A DNA stretch of 64,000 nt. Source: Hemileia vastatrix. Taxonomy: Eukaryota > Basidiomycota > Pucciniomycetes > Pucciniales > Zaghouaniaceae. Location of the stretch: NCBI GenBank assembly GCA_030280995.1, contig JASXTE010000036.1, positions 124,001-188,000 on the forward strand. The letters run 5' to 3'. Each line of letters opens with the position of its first letter. Positions within the stretch are counted from its first letter, which is position 1. Positions 13,461-24,265 of the stretch are shown piece after piece. The translations under genes and the position numbers were made by a program. The notes beneath the pieces are model-generated. The model made no database searches, had not been told where the DNA came from, and saw nothing but the letters and a program-made list of their open reading frames with translations.

Positions 13461-14781
13461 AATAAATAAACATTTAGAACAGGGGAAGAAAGTGAACGAG
13501 GGGACTGAAAATGTTACTTGAAAATCATGCAGCAAGAATCAGGTAACTGGAATGTTACTTTATTTTCATGACAGTGATTTCATGAAGGACCCAACAAGTG
13601 AGCTCTATGTGACCCTGAGGCATAAATTTCGGATGGATTTGTTACATTAGATAGATAGATAGAAACCAACCATCACTACAAACCAAACCCAGTGGCCAAG
13701 GTGGAGGAGAAGAAGAGAATAAAAAGAAGAAGAAGAAGAAAACAAGAAAACAAGCAAATAAGCAAACAAGAAATGATGAAGAGAAAAAAAATGGCAAAAA
13801 ATTCAGGGAAAAAAGCTAACAGGTAAATAGATAAATACATTCTGCTCAATTGACTCATTGTTCCAATGTTTGGCCCTTCAGATATTTCACTGTTCACAGC
13901 AATAATATCGCCGATTGAGGAGCGAGGAGTGAGAGGAAGTCGATTGACTTGAGATTTAAAATTTGAGAGAAGTCGGGCACAAGTGAGTGCAACTTAAAAG
14001 ACCGAACTATGCGAAGACAGGTCAAGGAGAACAAGATTTGGAAACATGAGAACTGGTTTGCTAGTTTTGCTGTAAAAAATCTTTTTCTCTTTTTCTCTTT
14101 TCTTCCATTCTCTTATTCTCTCACTCTCTTATTCTTTTTTTTCTCTCCTTCTCTCTCAACAGGTGATTTTATTGAAAGAGAAAGCAAGAGCAACCAAGAC
14201 AAACCTCATCATTGAAACGTCTTTCATTTGAAGCGCATACAATATCAATAGACAACAGGCATCAACCATCAACCATCAGGCAACATAACAACAAACAACA
14301 GATACCAAAGTGTAGATAAGAGGATAGAAAATTCAGTGGACAGATAATCACATTGCAATTATTTGCCTGCCATTGACCAATGGTCAAGTGCGGCCCCGAA
14401 GTCTCTCTTTGTCTCTTTGTCTCTGTGTGTGTTTGTGTGTGTGTCATGATGTCCTCAGATGTCCTCTCTTGTCCTTTGTTATTCTTTCTTCTCGTCGCTG
14501 ATGAAATATGACAGAAAGACCCACACACAGAGACACTCCCATTTGTCAGGTGGAACAAACAACCAGAGCAAAGTAAGTAAAAGTTGGCCAAAGAGAAAAG
14601 GACAAAGAAAAGGGAAGAAAGATAAAGAAGACACAAAAATACGCAAAATCAATCAGCAGAATTGTAGGAAATGAAATTAATTCACATGCACGCAAATGGT
14701 ATGGCCACGACATCATCCAATCATTGTATGAACCGTCCGATCACTTATGCCGGTCTACTTGTTACCCATTCACCAGTGGTG

Positions 14782-14826
14782 GAGTACAGATGAATAGAGT
14801 ACAGATGAATAGAGTACAGATGAATA
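14782..14826. repeat. 15-bp tandem array, three perfect units
   Basis: The unit GAGTACAGATGAATA is repeated three times without change. Confidence 0.95.
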
Positions 14827-15377
14827 GACACAATGAAAAACAAAAGTCAATTGACTTTGTGCCAGGCAGGCACATGTGTTGATTCAATTGATGCAATTAC
14901 GAGTTGTGACGAATTTGTCCATGTGAACTTGATGACGAACCAAATTCACTCAAATAAAATTAAGACACTCGTAGTAACATTTTTACTGTTTTTCATTTTA
15001 TTTTATTTTTTTCATTCTATTTTGTTGTTTTATTTTTACTTCATTTCCTCTTTGAGATAAAGTTCTAGGACACAGTCACATCCTTGCAATTGTTTGTTTA
15101 TGTTTTTTTTCACTCTCACTGTATGTTCTTCCTGTAGAGAATGTGGAGATGATATTGAGTCAAGTGCCAAGAAAAAAATGGTGACTGGAGTCACAGTGAC
15201 AGAGGAAAGAAGAAAGAAGAAGAAAAAAATAAAAGACAGAAAGAGAGAATGAGACAAGCTAAAAGAAATGTACCAGTATGAACATGCAACCAAATGTTGC
15301 AGGGAGAAAAGAATAATGTGAAAGGACGAGTACACATGTAACAATCACCTATTTGCACCTGTCACCTGTGCATCAAC

Positions 15378-15431
15378 ATGGTTAAAATGGTTAAAATGGT
15401 TAAAATGGTTAAAATGGTTAACATGGTTAAC
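15378..15431. repeat. 9-bp tandem array, unit ATGGTTAAA
   Basis: Six units: four perfect, then two ending in C instead of A. Confidence 0.95.
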
Positions 15432-15560
15432 ATGGATCAAGGTGATCCATGTGAAAGACAGTTTGTCAGTCTCTTGCTCGATCTTACTAACTCCCTGCTA
15501 TCTTAATTTCAGTGTCCAGCATGCATTGGCAACTGTAATCATCGGTTAAACTGCTCGCGC

Positions 15561-15903
15561 ACAGAAAAGGCGGAGCAAAGTATATTCCTTTCGGTTTCGC
15601 GAGAAGAGAGAAGACAGTGAGAGAGAAAGAGCATGTATGTGTATGCTTGTGTTACTGCTGATACACACGTTCAAACTCTCATACGTGTATACACTCTGTG
15701 CAGACACACACATTTCGAGCAAATTCTCGCAAGTTCGACAGCAAACCGAGCAATCGCCAGTTGCCGACTCAACCAGAAGCTCAGCTTGTGAGAGAGTGAA
15801 GAGAGTGAAGAGAGTAAAGAGACCAGTTTGTAGTTACAATTACTCTCATACGGCTGCTGCGAGTACCTCTTGAGCACTCTGTAACTGTTAACACATTTAT
15901 TCT
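15561..15903 (+). promoter_or_regulatory. Probable TENT5 promoter/5' leader with a 78-codon upstream ORF
   Basis: This segment is richer in G+C than the flanks. It contains TTTCGCGAGA at about 15596 and a GAGAGA-rich stretch, followed by an ATG-started open frame at 15637-15873 that ends 30 nt before the TENT5 start and lies in the same frame. The upstream frame includes a 9-bp array (15792-15818, unit GAGAGTGAA) read as an Arg-Val-Lys repeat. If it is in the mRNA it could damp TENT5 translation. The transcription start is not determined. Confidence 0.35.
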
Positions 15904-18493
15904 ATGGGTGAATCAACAGCTGTATCATCAGTTGATATTTTAACGACAACTTTACCTCTAGTGATGAATCCACCTGATAATTCATGTCAAGAATCAAATT
16001 CAAGTCAACAAACTACTACAACAACTTCAACTGAGTCCTCTAATTACTTACCTACAAACAAAAACAACAAAATTCAAATCATCAACTTCAAAAGCCGTAG
16101 CTATCTCAAATATCACAAAAATAACATCAATCAAGCTGTTACCAATAATAAAATTGACAAATCATCTGGTGATATTTCCTTTAAGGAGGAAAATACTTCC
16201 ATCATAGATAATGATAATTTAACCAACTCAACCTTTTCATCTTCTGGTTTTGATGATGATGATAAAACAACTGTCGGTGCCAATGTTAACTTAACATCGA
16301 GTCAGTCGTCTGCTGATATCGCCAATTCAGACGACACCATCTGTTCTCTTCATTTACCCCCTTGCAATTCTTTTAACTCTTCTCCCTCTAATGTTTCACC
16401 AGATTATTCAGATGATCGGGTTGAACATCAATCATGTTTCACTTTTCCAATCACCGAGAAACAATGTGTTTCCTTAACATCACTCAACAACAACAACAAT
16501 AACATTGTTGAATTAGAAAAAGAAAAGACACAAGAGGAAGAAAGTAAAGAAAGGGTCCAAGGTGATATTGAATGTTCAACCGTAATACCAGATTTTGAAG
16601 ATTCCGATCAGCAAATATTCCCACCTGACTGCACCGATTCAACTGACGATGGTAAATCATCCTCAGGAGTATTATCTCAAATGACTTGGCCATTGACGAC
16701 TACTTCCAGTACCCACAGTCACATGGATCTCGGGTCAGAGAGTGAAGATGCTTACGAAGGAGAAATTGATGAAGGTGATGAAGATGAAGATGAAGACGAT
16801 GATGATGATGATGATGATGATGAAGGTTTATCCGAAGATTACCTTGATGATTATGCATCTGACGATTGTGAGTCTCAGTGTTCTACTAAGTCACCTTCAT
16901 CAACATCTGTAAGTCTTTGTCGTCGACGAAGAAGAAGACTTCACAGTGACTATTTTTATTCATCATCATCGACTGTTACCAACAGTGTCGTTATTAATGG
17001 TAAACAGGTAGACATGTCTTCGGAGCGTTATGCAGTGTTAACCTATGAACAAGTTGTTCGTTTGGATCTTGTTATGGACACTGTCATACCAATCCATGGT
17101 CGAGGTAATTTTCCAACTCTCGAGGTTAAATTGAAAGATTTAGTTCAGGTTGTGCGATCAAAATTACAAGATGACTGTGTTGAACTTCGTGATATCCGAC
17201 TCAATGGAGGAGCTGCTTCTCATGTTCTTTCATCTTCAGACTCTAATTCACACTCTTACACTGATCTCGATTTGATATTTGGCGTAGACTTAGCCAATAG
17301 TCGCAATTTCGACAAAGTGCGAACAGCTGTTCTCGATTCTCTCCTTCACTTTCTTCCATCTGGAGTCAACCGAAACAAGATGAATTCGTGTACTTTGAAA
17401 GAAGCTTATGTTCACAAGATGGTTAAAGTAACCGAAGGTTCAGACCGGTGGTCTCTTATTTCCCTGTGTAATAATAATGGTAGAGACATTGAAATCAAAT
17501 TTGTCGACAGTATGAAACGTCAATTTGAATTTTCCGTTGATTCATTTCAAATTATTTTGGATTCACTTTTGTTGTACTACGAATGTTCATCTAGTACATC
17601 TTCAAATCTGGTGACAAAATCTCCAGTGGACAGTTGTATTGACTCAGATGATTCATTAAGTTGTTTATCTAATCCATCATCATCCAATTCTAGTTGTTGT
17701 GAAGGAGCCAAGTTGACAAGTGATGAGGACGAAGATTGTTCCCTTGGTCAAAAAAATATTGCCAAACTGAGTGTTCCTTGTAATACCTTGACTAGTAATT
17801 ATCAATCAACTAGAGACAAAGCAAGGTCGAGTGCCACCAAAATGAGTGAAAACATTTACCCCACAGTCGTTGGTGAGTCAATTTATGGTAACTTCAATGA
17901 AGCCTTAGAACATTTGCATAAAAAACTCATCGCTACCAGAAATCCTGAAGAAATTCGCGGTGGTGGTCTGTTGAAGTATTGTCGACTTCAGGTTCTCGGC
18001 TACACGCCGGCCAAATGGGGTGAAATTAAGAATTTAGAAAAGTATATGTGTTCAAGATTTTTCATTGACTTTCCTGATGTGAGTGTGCAAAGGGTCAAAC
18101 TGGCCAATTACCTCAACAGCCACTTCCACGATGACCAAACTAAGTATGACTACCTTACGATTTTACACAAAGTCGTTGACGAATCAACCGTCTGTCTCAT
18201 GGGCCATGAAAGGAGGCAAACACTTGTACTTATTGAAGAATTTGCCTACCACTACTATCTTCAAGACCAACAGAAACATCATCCATTTCATCCTCACTAC
18301 TCTTACCACGCTCCCATGTACCCATTGACAAATTCTAATCAGACATCTTTGCCAATGCATCGACTGCATCCTTCTGCTACTCAATACAATATGATCCGAT
18401 CTAATTCCTTTTCTTCTCATCAATTAGTGCATTCACACCATCAACAACAACCTCAAACTTCACAACAGCCCAATACATCACAGCAACATCAGC

Positions 18494-18560
<67 letters not shown>

Positions 18561-19194
18561 GCCGCAGCAACATCAGCAACCAACTCAACAGTCCACATTT
18601 TCCTCACTTGAGTTGAGCCCATGCCATGTGACATTTCATCAGAACAACATTTTAACCCCTTCAACCTGTCCCTCAACTTTGACTTGTAACAACTCTACAG
18701 CCAATCATTCCAGCCAACAGCAAACACCGACACAAAATTCAACACAGACACCAACAAAACAACAACAACAACAGCAACAACAACCACCAGTGAGTCAAGA
18801 TTCTGAAGTGACATGTTCATCAGAAAAAAACTCATCTGGTTCTACAACGAATTATGCTCCATCAACGACTCACGCTCTCTTGGTCACTAGCAACGGACAC
18901 TATTACTACACTGGAAATCCTTATGCTCACTCTTCATACTCCAACCTCGGTGTATCCACTATGGCAACAAGTTCTCATCATCACCATCATCATCATCAAC
19001 AAGCACAGTTACCACCAGGCCATCATCATAACATCCAACATCAACATCAACATCAGCATCAACATCAACATCAACATCACCACCATCATCATTCTCATGC
19101 ACAAAACGGACTCCCTGGTCAAATTCAGTCGAGTGTTCCCTATCCTTGTTACAACTGTCATTGTTGCCTTGGTCAATGGATGCACTGTATATAA
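15904..19194 (+). CDS. TENT5: TENT5/FAM46 non-canonical poly(A) polymerase, greatly extended
   Basis: A single exon encodes 1096 aa. The ATG is the first after an in-frame TAA at 15889. TENT5 (FAM46) proteins are nucleotidyltransferase-fold poly(A) polymerases that lengthen mRNA tails, in many cases those of secreted proteins. The catalytic core spans about residues 375-790. The nucleotide-binding motif NGGAASHVL is at 434, the catalytic DLDL at 454-457, and the acidic EIKFVDS that follows at 530-536. The C-terminal part of the core has [25 protein letters not shown] and [13 protein letters not shown], all typical of the family. Family members are usually about 390-450 aa. Here there is a low-complexity N-terminal extension of about 374 aa with an Asp/Glu run, an insertion of about 95 residues (559-653) after LLLYYE, and a C-terminal tail with 24 uninterrupted Gln (18490-18561), His runs and a Cys-rich end. 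Identity is sure; the role of the extensions is unknown. Confidence 0.97.
18490..18561 (+). repeat. CAA/CAG tract encoding 24 Gln in TENT5
   Basis: A trinucleotide run, nearly all CAA with CAG at both ends, inside the TENT5 coding region. Its length is likely to vary between individuals. Confidence 0.95.
18976..19100 (+). repeat. His-rich coding repeats in the TENT5 tail
   Basis: A run of CAT/CAC codons, then alternating His-Gln codons ending in a second His run. A metal-binding or condensate role is only speculation. Confidence 0.9.
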
Positions 19195-19803
19195 TAATAA
19201 TGTCAGCTCTGTGGTTTTTCCACTCGATCAACTTGACTCTCTCAATGTTGCAGAAACACGGTAACTCGTAAATATATAGAAATAATTAATTTGATCAATC
19301 TTACCACTCTAGCAATTGAATTGTGAATTATCAACGGTCATAAAAGAAACAATTTGATGATGCTACATTGACAAAGACAACAAAAACAACTAAAATCTTC
19401 TTTAAAAACGAAAATCACAACTGAATCATTATCTTTCACTCTCTTTTTCTCTTTTCTCTTTGAAAATTGTTTATTATGTACATTTCTATTATACCATATA
19501 TAAATGATGATTCAATGAATATTGCTAAGTCTACATTTTGTAAAGCAACAAGTTGCACACTCTTTGACTTCGAAAAAGTTTGGAACTTCTCAAGTTACTT
19601 CAATTACTTCAATCACTTTATTTACCTGAAATTCTGAAACTTTTTCGTCTTCTTCGACTGTGAACTTGGAATGAAACGAATTTCAAAGAATATTTAATGG
19701 GTTGATGCAAAGATGACGCAAATATTCACATGCAAATTGTTGAACGGGATCTCTTTTTGCTTTTTCACAAAAAAATAATATTACAGAAATGACTATAAAA
19801 AAA

Positions 19804-19809
19804 AATAAA
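19804..19809 (+). terminator. Putative poly(A) signal AATAAA for TENT5
   Basis: AATAAA about 610 nt after the stop, in a very A-rich stretch. It would give a long 3' UTR. Other signals could be used. Confidence 0.3.
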
Positions 19810-20813
19810 TACTACAAATAATTACTACACTCTAAAGTTATATCTGATTGGCAAAACAATTTTCATCTATTTGAAGATGCTTCCTTTGCCAATCAGTTTT
19901 GACGATCATCAGATTATGTCCACTGATCATCGAATCGATGAAAATTGTTGAAAATACAAAAATATATCATATAAATGCGTGATGAAACAACAAACAACAA
20001 ACAACAACAAAGAACAAACATGAAAACGAACTTTTCTCTCATACAAACAATATTGCTCTCAATGGCCAATCTTCGTCAGCCAAATCGAACATGTAACATC
20101 CAAAAAGCAAACACCTTCACCTCTTTACTCTGCATATTGAACATTTTGTCGATGGGAGTGTGTTTTTTGTCCTTATCCAAAGTACAATAGAGTAGAAAGG
20201 TCACTTTAAACCAGTCATTCGTACTTTTGTCAAATTCGAATAAACAAAAACAAATAAAAACAACCAACAAAACAACAAAACAACAAACAGACATCAAACA
20301 CAATACAGACCACTCGAACTGTGACTCAGTTAAATAAGCTATTTATTTTAATGAAAAATAGACTATCCACTCATTCGCTTAAATATTTCACTTCCTTAAT
20401 CCATTTGATTCTCCTTTTAACCCTCATTGTAACATTCTGCAGATTTTGTTATTCCTCGGCTTTCTCTCTCTCTTTCAGTGTGAGAGTTTGTATTCGAAGT
20501 TGGCAGAAACAAAATATCAAAGACATAAATCATGTTTAATGTTTGAACAATGAATAGTATGAAGAAAATGATCACGATAATTGTAACAACGTTTCTCTTG
20601 TGCCCTGTTATCCTGTTATCCAGGCAAAAGCATCCATCGCCAACCAACAGCAAGAGATGAAGAGAAAAACTGCAAAATTGCAACAAATGAAAACGAGAAC
20701 AACAGCAACAAGTTGATTTACAATAATTCTAAAGTCATCACTTTACTTGTTAGTGAGAAGTGTTTTGATTGTCAATTAAATTTATCTCACTTTCAATTCT
20801 TTGCTCTTTGGTC

Positions 20814-20848
20814 TTTTGTATTTTGTATTTTGTATTTTGTATTTTGTC
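20814..20848. repeat. 7-bp tandem array, unit TTTTGTA
   Basis: Five units, the last with one change. Confidence 0.95.
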
Positions 20849-23800
20849 AGGGTGTTTGAATTATTCCACCTGGTTTGTTGTCTTTAGCTGTTTAGCTTGC
20901 TCGCTCAAATGACCCTTCAAGAGGAAGAAACATTCTGCTTGACGAAACAACTTTGACAGCCTGTAGTATGTAGTATGTAGTTTGTTGTATGTGTGTATGT
21001 GTTGTACGTGTATGAATGTATGCATGTACGATGCAGAGTGCGAGTAAAGGGTAATTTTTAATTTTTGATCTTGATCATTCATGCTTATTGCAGTGTTGAA
21101 TTTCTCCTTGGGTTTTTCCTTCTAATTCTATCCGCTTTAAATTGTCAGCTGCTTGCTCCGGCTAAAGGCAAAATTTGCTCGTCCAAGGAAAACCTGAAAG
21201 TGCGACAAAGGACTCTTTGTTCGAGTTCTGACCCTTGTCAGGCTCACCTCCGTCCATCCATCTCTCTCCCTTTATCCTTTTCTCTCTCTCTATCCATCTT
21301 TTTCAGAGCCTGCTGTTAATTAACTGCTTCTCAGGGTAAGTTGTACAACACTTCTCTGTTTTCTATTTTCTGCTTTTCTCTTTACTGTGTTTTATTTTCT
21401 CCCATCTTTCTTCTCTCTATTGACGTTGTTTTCCTCATTTTCCTCAATTGCACTGTTTGTCGATCATAAGCAGCGATAAGAATGACTTTTACGGCAACTC
21501 TTGGTCAATCATTTGAAATTAACTTTATTCCTTTTTCAAATTACGCACACAAAAAAGGTTTCACTCGACAACAGTTTATCGTCTTGTTCAAACAACATAA
21601 AATGTACACTTGAGTCTTGTTCAACACACGAATAACACTGTCAAACACAACACTTGAACATACACCAACACATCAACACACCAACACTTGAAATGAATGA
21701 CATTTTTTTTACAATTCTACAAATTGTAAAGTTGTGTCAATTTGTTTCCTTGTGCTTGTGTGTTTGTATGCATGAGAAAGACTTGTGAGAAATGTAATCT
21801 CTTTCCGACGATAAACATATTTGATCTCATCGATAATTGATCAATTGACAAGTGAGCCAGAAGCCAGGAAAAATGTCACAATTGTGTCTCTATTATACGC
21901 TCATGTCAATGATTTCAAATGATTTAGCATGATTCAAATGATTTCAAATGATTCAAAATGAGTGTGAAAGTTTGAAATCTGTATTTGTCACTTTTAATAT
22001 ACATGTACAACGAAAACTGGTGTATATATTCACATGCTATCGAGTGGAGAGAAAAAGAAAAGAATAAAAAGAAAACAAGAAAGAAACAAGTAATGATGTA
22101 AAGCGATGTAAAGCGAAGGATAATATTTTTTTATTTTTCTTTTCATTGTAAAATGAAAACATGTGTAAACGGCATGTTCAATCTCAATCTCAAGTGACAA
22201 AAAGTGAGCATGAAGTAAACTGTATTAATGTTCAAAATGTTGTTTGTTCGTAGGTAAAAACCCAGAATAAATCGCCTCCGCCCTTTTCAAGTTGACTGCT
22301 CAAGAACAATGAGCAAATAAACAGACAAACAAAAAAAACAGACAAACATACAAACAAAAGTCAACTAAAGTTAATTTTAACTGAGAAAAAAAATCCACCT
22401 GAAAGACAATGATAGTGAAAACATTTGCATTACACCAGGCAAAATTCCACGGATGTTACCGACAGACTTGTCATACCAATTATCATCAGACACCACATCT
22501 GGGCATATGAATTGAATGAGCCCTTTTCTTTATTGTCACTGACGATCAAAGTCAACTTTGTCATCATCAAGTTTTCTTTCAATCAAACCTGTTGCCTAAG
22601 TAAACACGGTTACATCAGTTGTTTATTCAATGTACTTATATCATCATTCATACACCAGAGAGAGAGACTGATGAAACAGTATTTCTTGTGTTTACCTGTG
22701 TAATTTATCGAACTATTAATGGACACATCATATCCGTCCATACAATTTTTATCGAGCAAAATATATTTCATTTGGATACACGAAACCTCAATCAAACGTA
22801 TTGCTTGACGTCACAAAACGTAATTTGTGTATGTTAGTATTGTCTCTTTGATTTTGATTGAGCAGACAGCAAGGTTTTTTTTCTCCTGATGATTGAAATG
22901 TCATTAAAAATATGGTTTCACCCTGTCCATCCTTCAGCTAGTAGTAATTGAACTTGTTCAATTCACTTGGTGCACATCACAGTATCAACATTGCAAAGAC
23001 TCTTCCATTTCCAAGGTTGAAAGTTGATGGTGGACTTTTTGTGTACACAAGCATCGCATAACAACATCCTTCATCGGACTTGTCTTTTCAAACAACAAAG
23101 GAATCTGTACAACTTTAATCAAAAACTTGCCACATTTTTGCCCTTTTTACCCACTTTACTAATTTTATACATTTTATACATTTTCTACATTTACCACATT
23201 TACAAATTAAAATGAAAGCCATTAGATAAGACATTATGACAAATCGATTGATCGAATTATTTGTCGTTCAAAATAAAAGTCAATGGAGACATTTTTGCTT
23301 ATGTTGCAAGTCATTTAACACTAACAGTTGACTTGAAGTTAATTTGCACCATTTGGCTGAGTGAACTCTTACAATTATGTCAGTGGAATGGTACTCTTGA
23401 GAGGGAAAAAATGAAATTCATGTTTCAGTGTTGCAACAATGAGACACCCCGGACACAGTGACATGAATTACTCGTTGCCTCTATTAAACACATCGAACTT
23501 CGTCAAACTACAACAATTTACGTTACCAACGACGTTAGCAATTGCAAATGCCTACAAAAGTCTACTACTCCAAAGCAATATAATTGTTACCACAGTCATT
23601 GTTGTTGCTTCCTTTTTCTCACCCTGGATGACAATTAATTGCCGTCCATTAAATTGCAACAGGCAAAAGGCACAAGGCAAGTCCGTCAGTGATACACCAG
23701 TGAAATAGTGATTAAATTGTCAAAGGACAAATAAGTATGTTTAACTTTGTTTGACTTTCCCTCCCCATATGACTGATGAAACATTTTTTTCTTCCCTCAA

Positions 23801-24209
23801 ATTGGCCAGGTAATTTATAATTCACCTTAAATTCTCTTTTGAAGCCTTGTTCTCTCGTCTCTCCTCTTTTCCTTGCCAACTGATTTCAATGTCAAAGTGA
23901 ACAAGACAAAGTCACCAACTTAGCTTAAAGTAAGGAAGGAATTTATTGGTCACTTCATCACTGGCCTCAACAAATGACTATTTAATTTGCTTGGTAAACG
24001 TCATCGTTGGTTGGCCAGTAAGACCAGTGAGACTAGTGACAGACCGATTGTTTACGCCAAACTTTGTTCATTCGCCTGAATCTGTTTGACAAAAGTCACT
24101 GATGGCTGATGTACATGTTGATGCAGATGTTAATTTGAGTGTTGAAATCATTTGCTCGTTTTCTTGTATGATGGCGATGATTGCTGCATCCTCGAAAGTG
24201 CCATTGACG

Positions 24210-24265
24210 GATTGTGGGATTGTGGAATTGTGGGATTGTGCGATTGTTGAATTGTTGAATTGTTG
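24210..24265. repeat. 8-bp tandem array, unit GATTGTGG drifting to AATTGTTG
   Basis: Seven units showing stepwise drift of the unit along the array. Confidence 0.9.

Larger units (their letters stand above)
9298..15560. other. Intergenic region between divergent PAN2-like and TENT5 genes
   Basis: No gene is called in these 6.3 kb. They hold the presumed promoters of both divergent neighbours, a pyrimidine-rich stretch at about 11510-12070, a purine-rich stretch at 13310-13460, and tandem arrays at 11536-11562, 13048-13083, 14782-14826 and 15378-15431. An ATG-started open frame at 11278-11499 (73 aa) is unrecognised. Longer open frames here come from one-sided purine or pyrimidine composition. 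Confidence 0.6.

Noticed and set aside
18401..18676. Minus-strand frame with a long Val run
   Set aside because: Antisense shadow of the TENT5 Gln tract.
21065..21319. Plus-strand frame with a leader-like hydrophobic start and several Cys
   Set aside because: No ATG in frame at the start and a low-complexity Ser/Leu end; no splice partner found.
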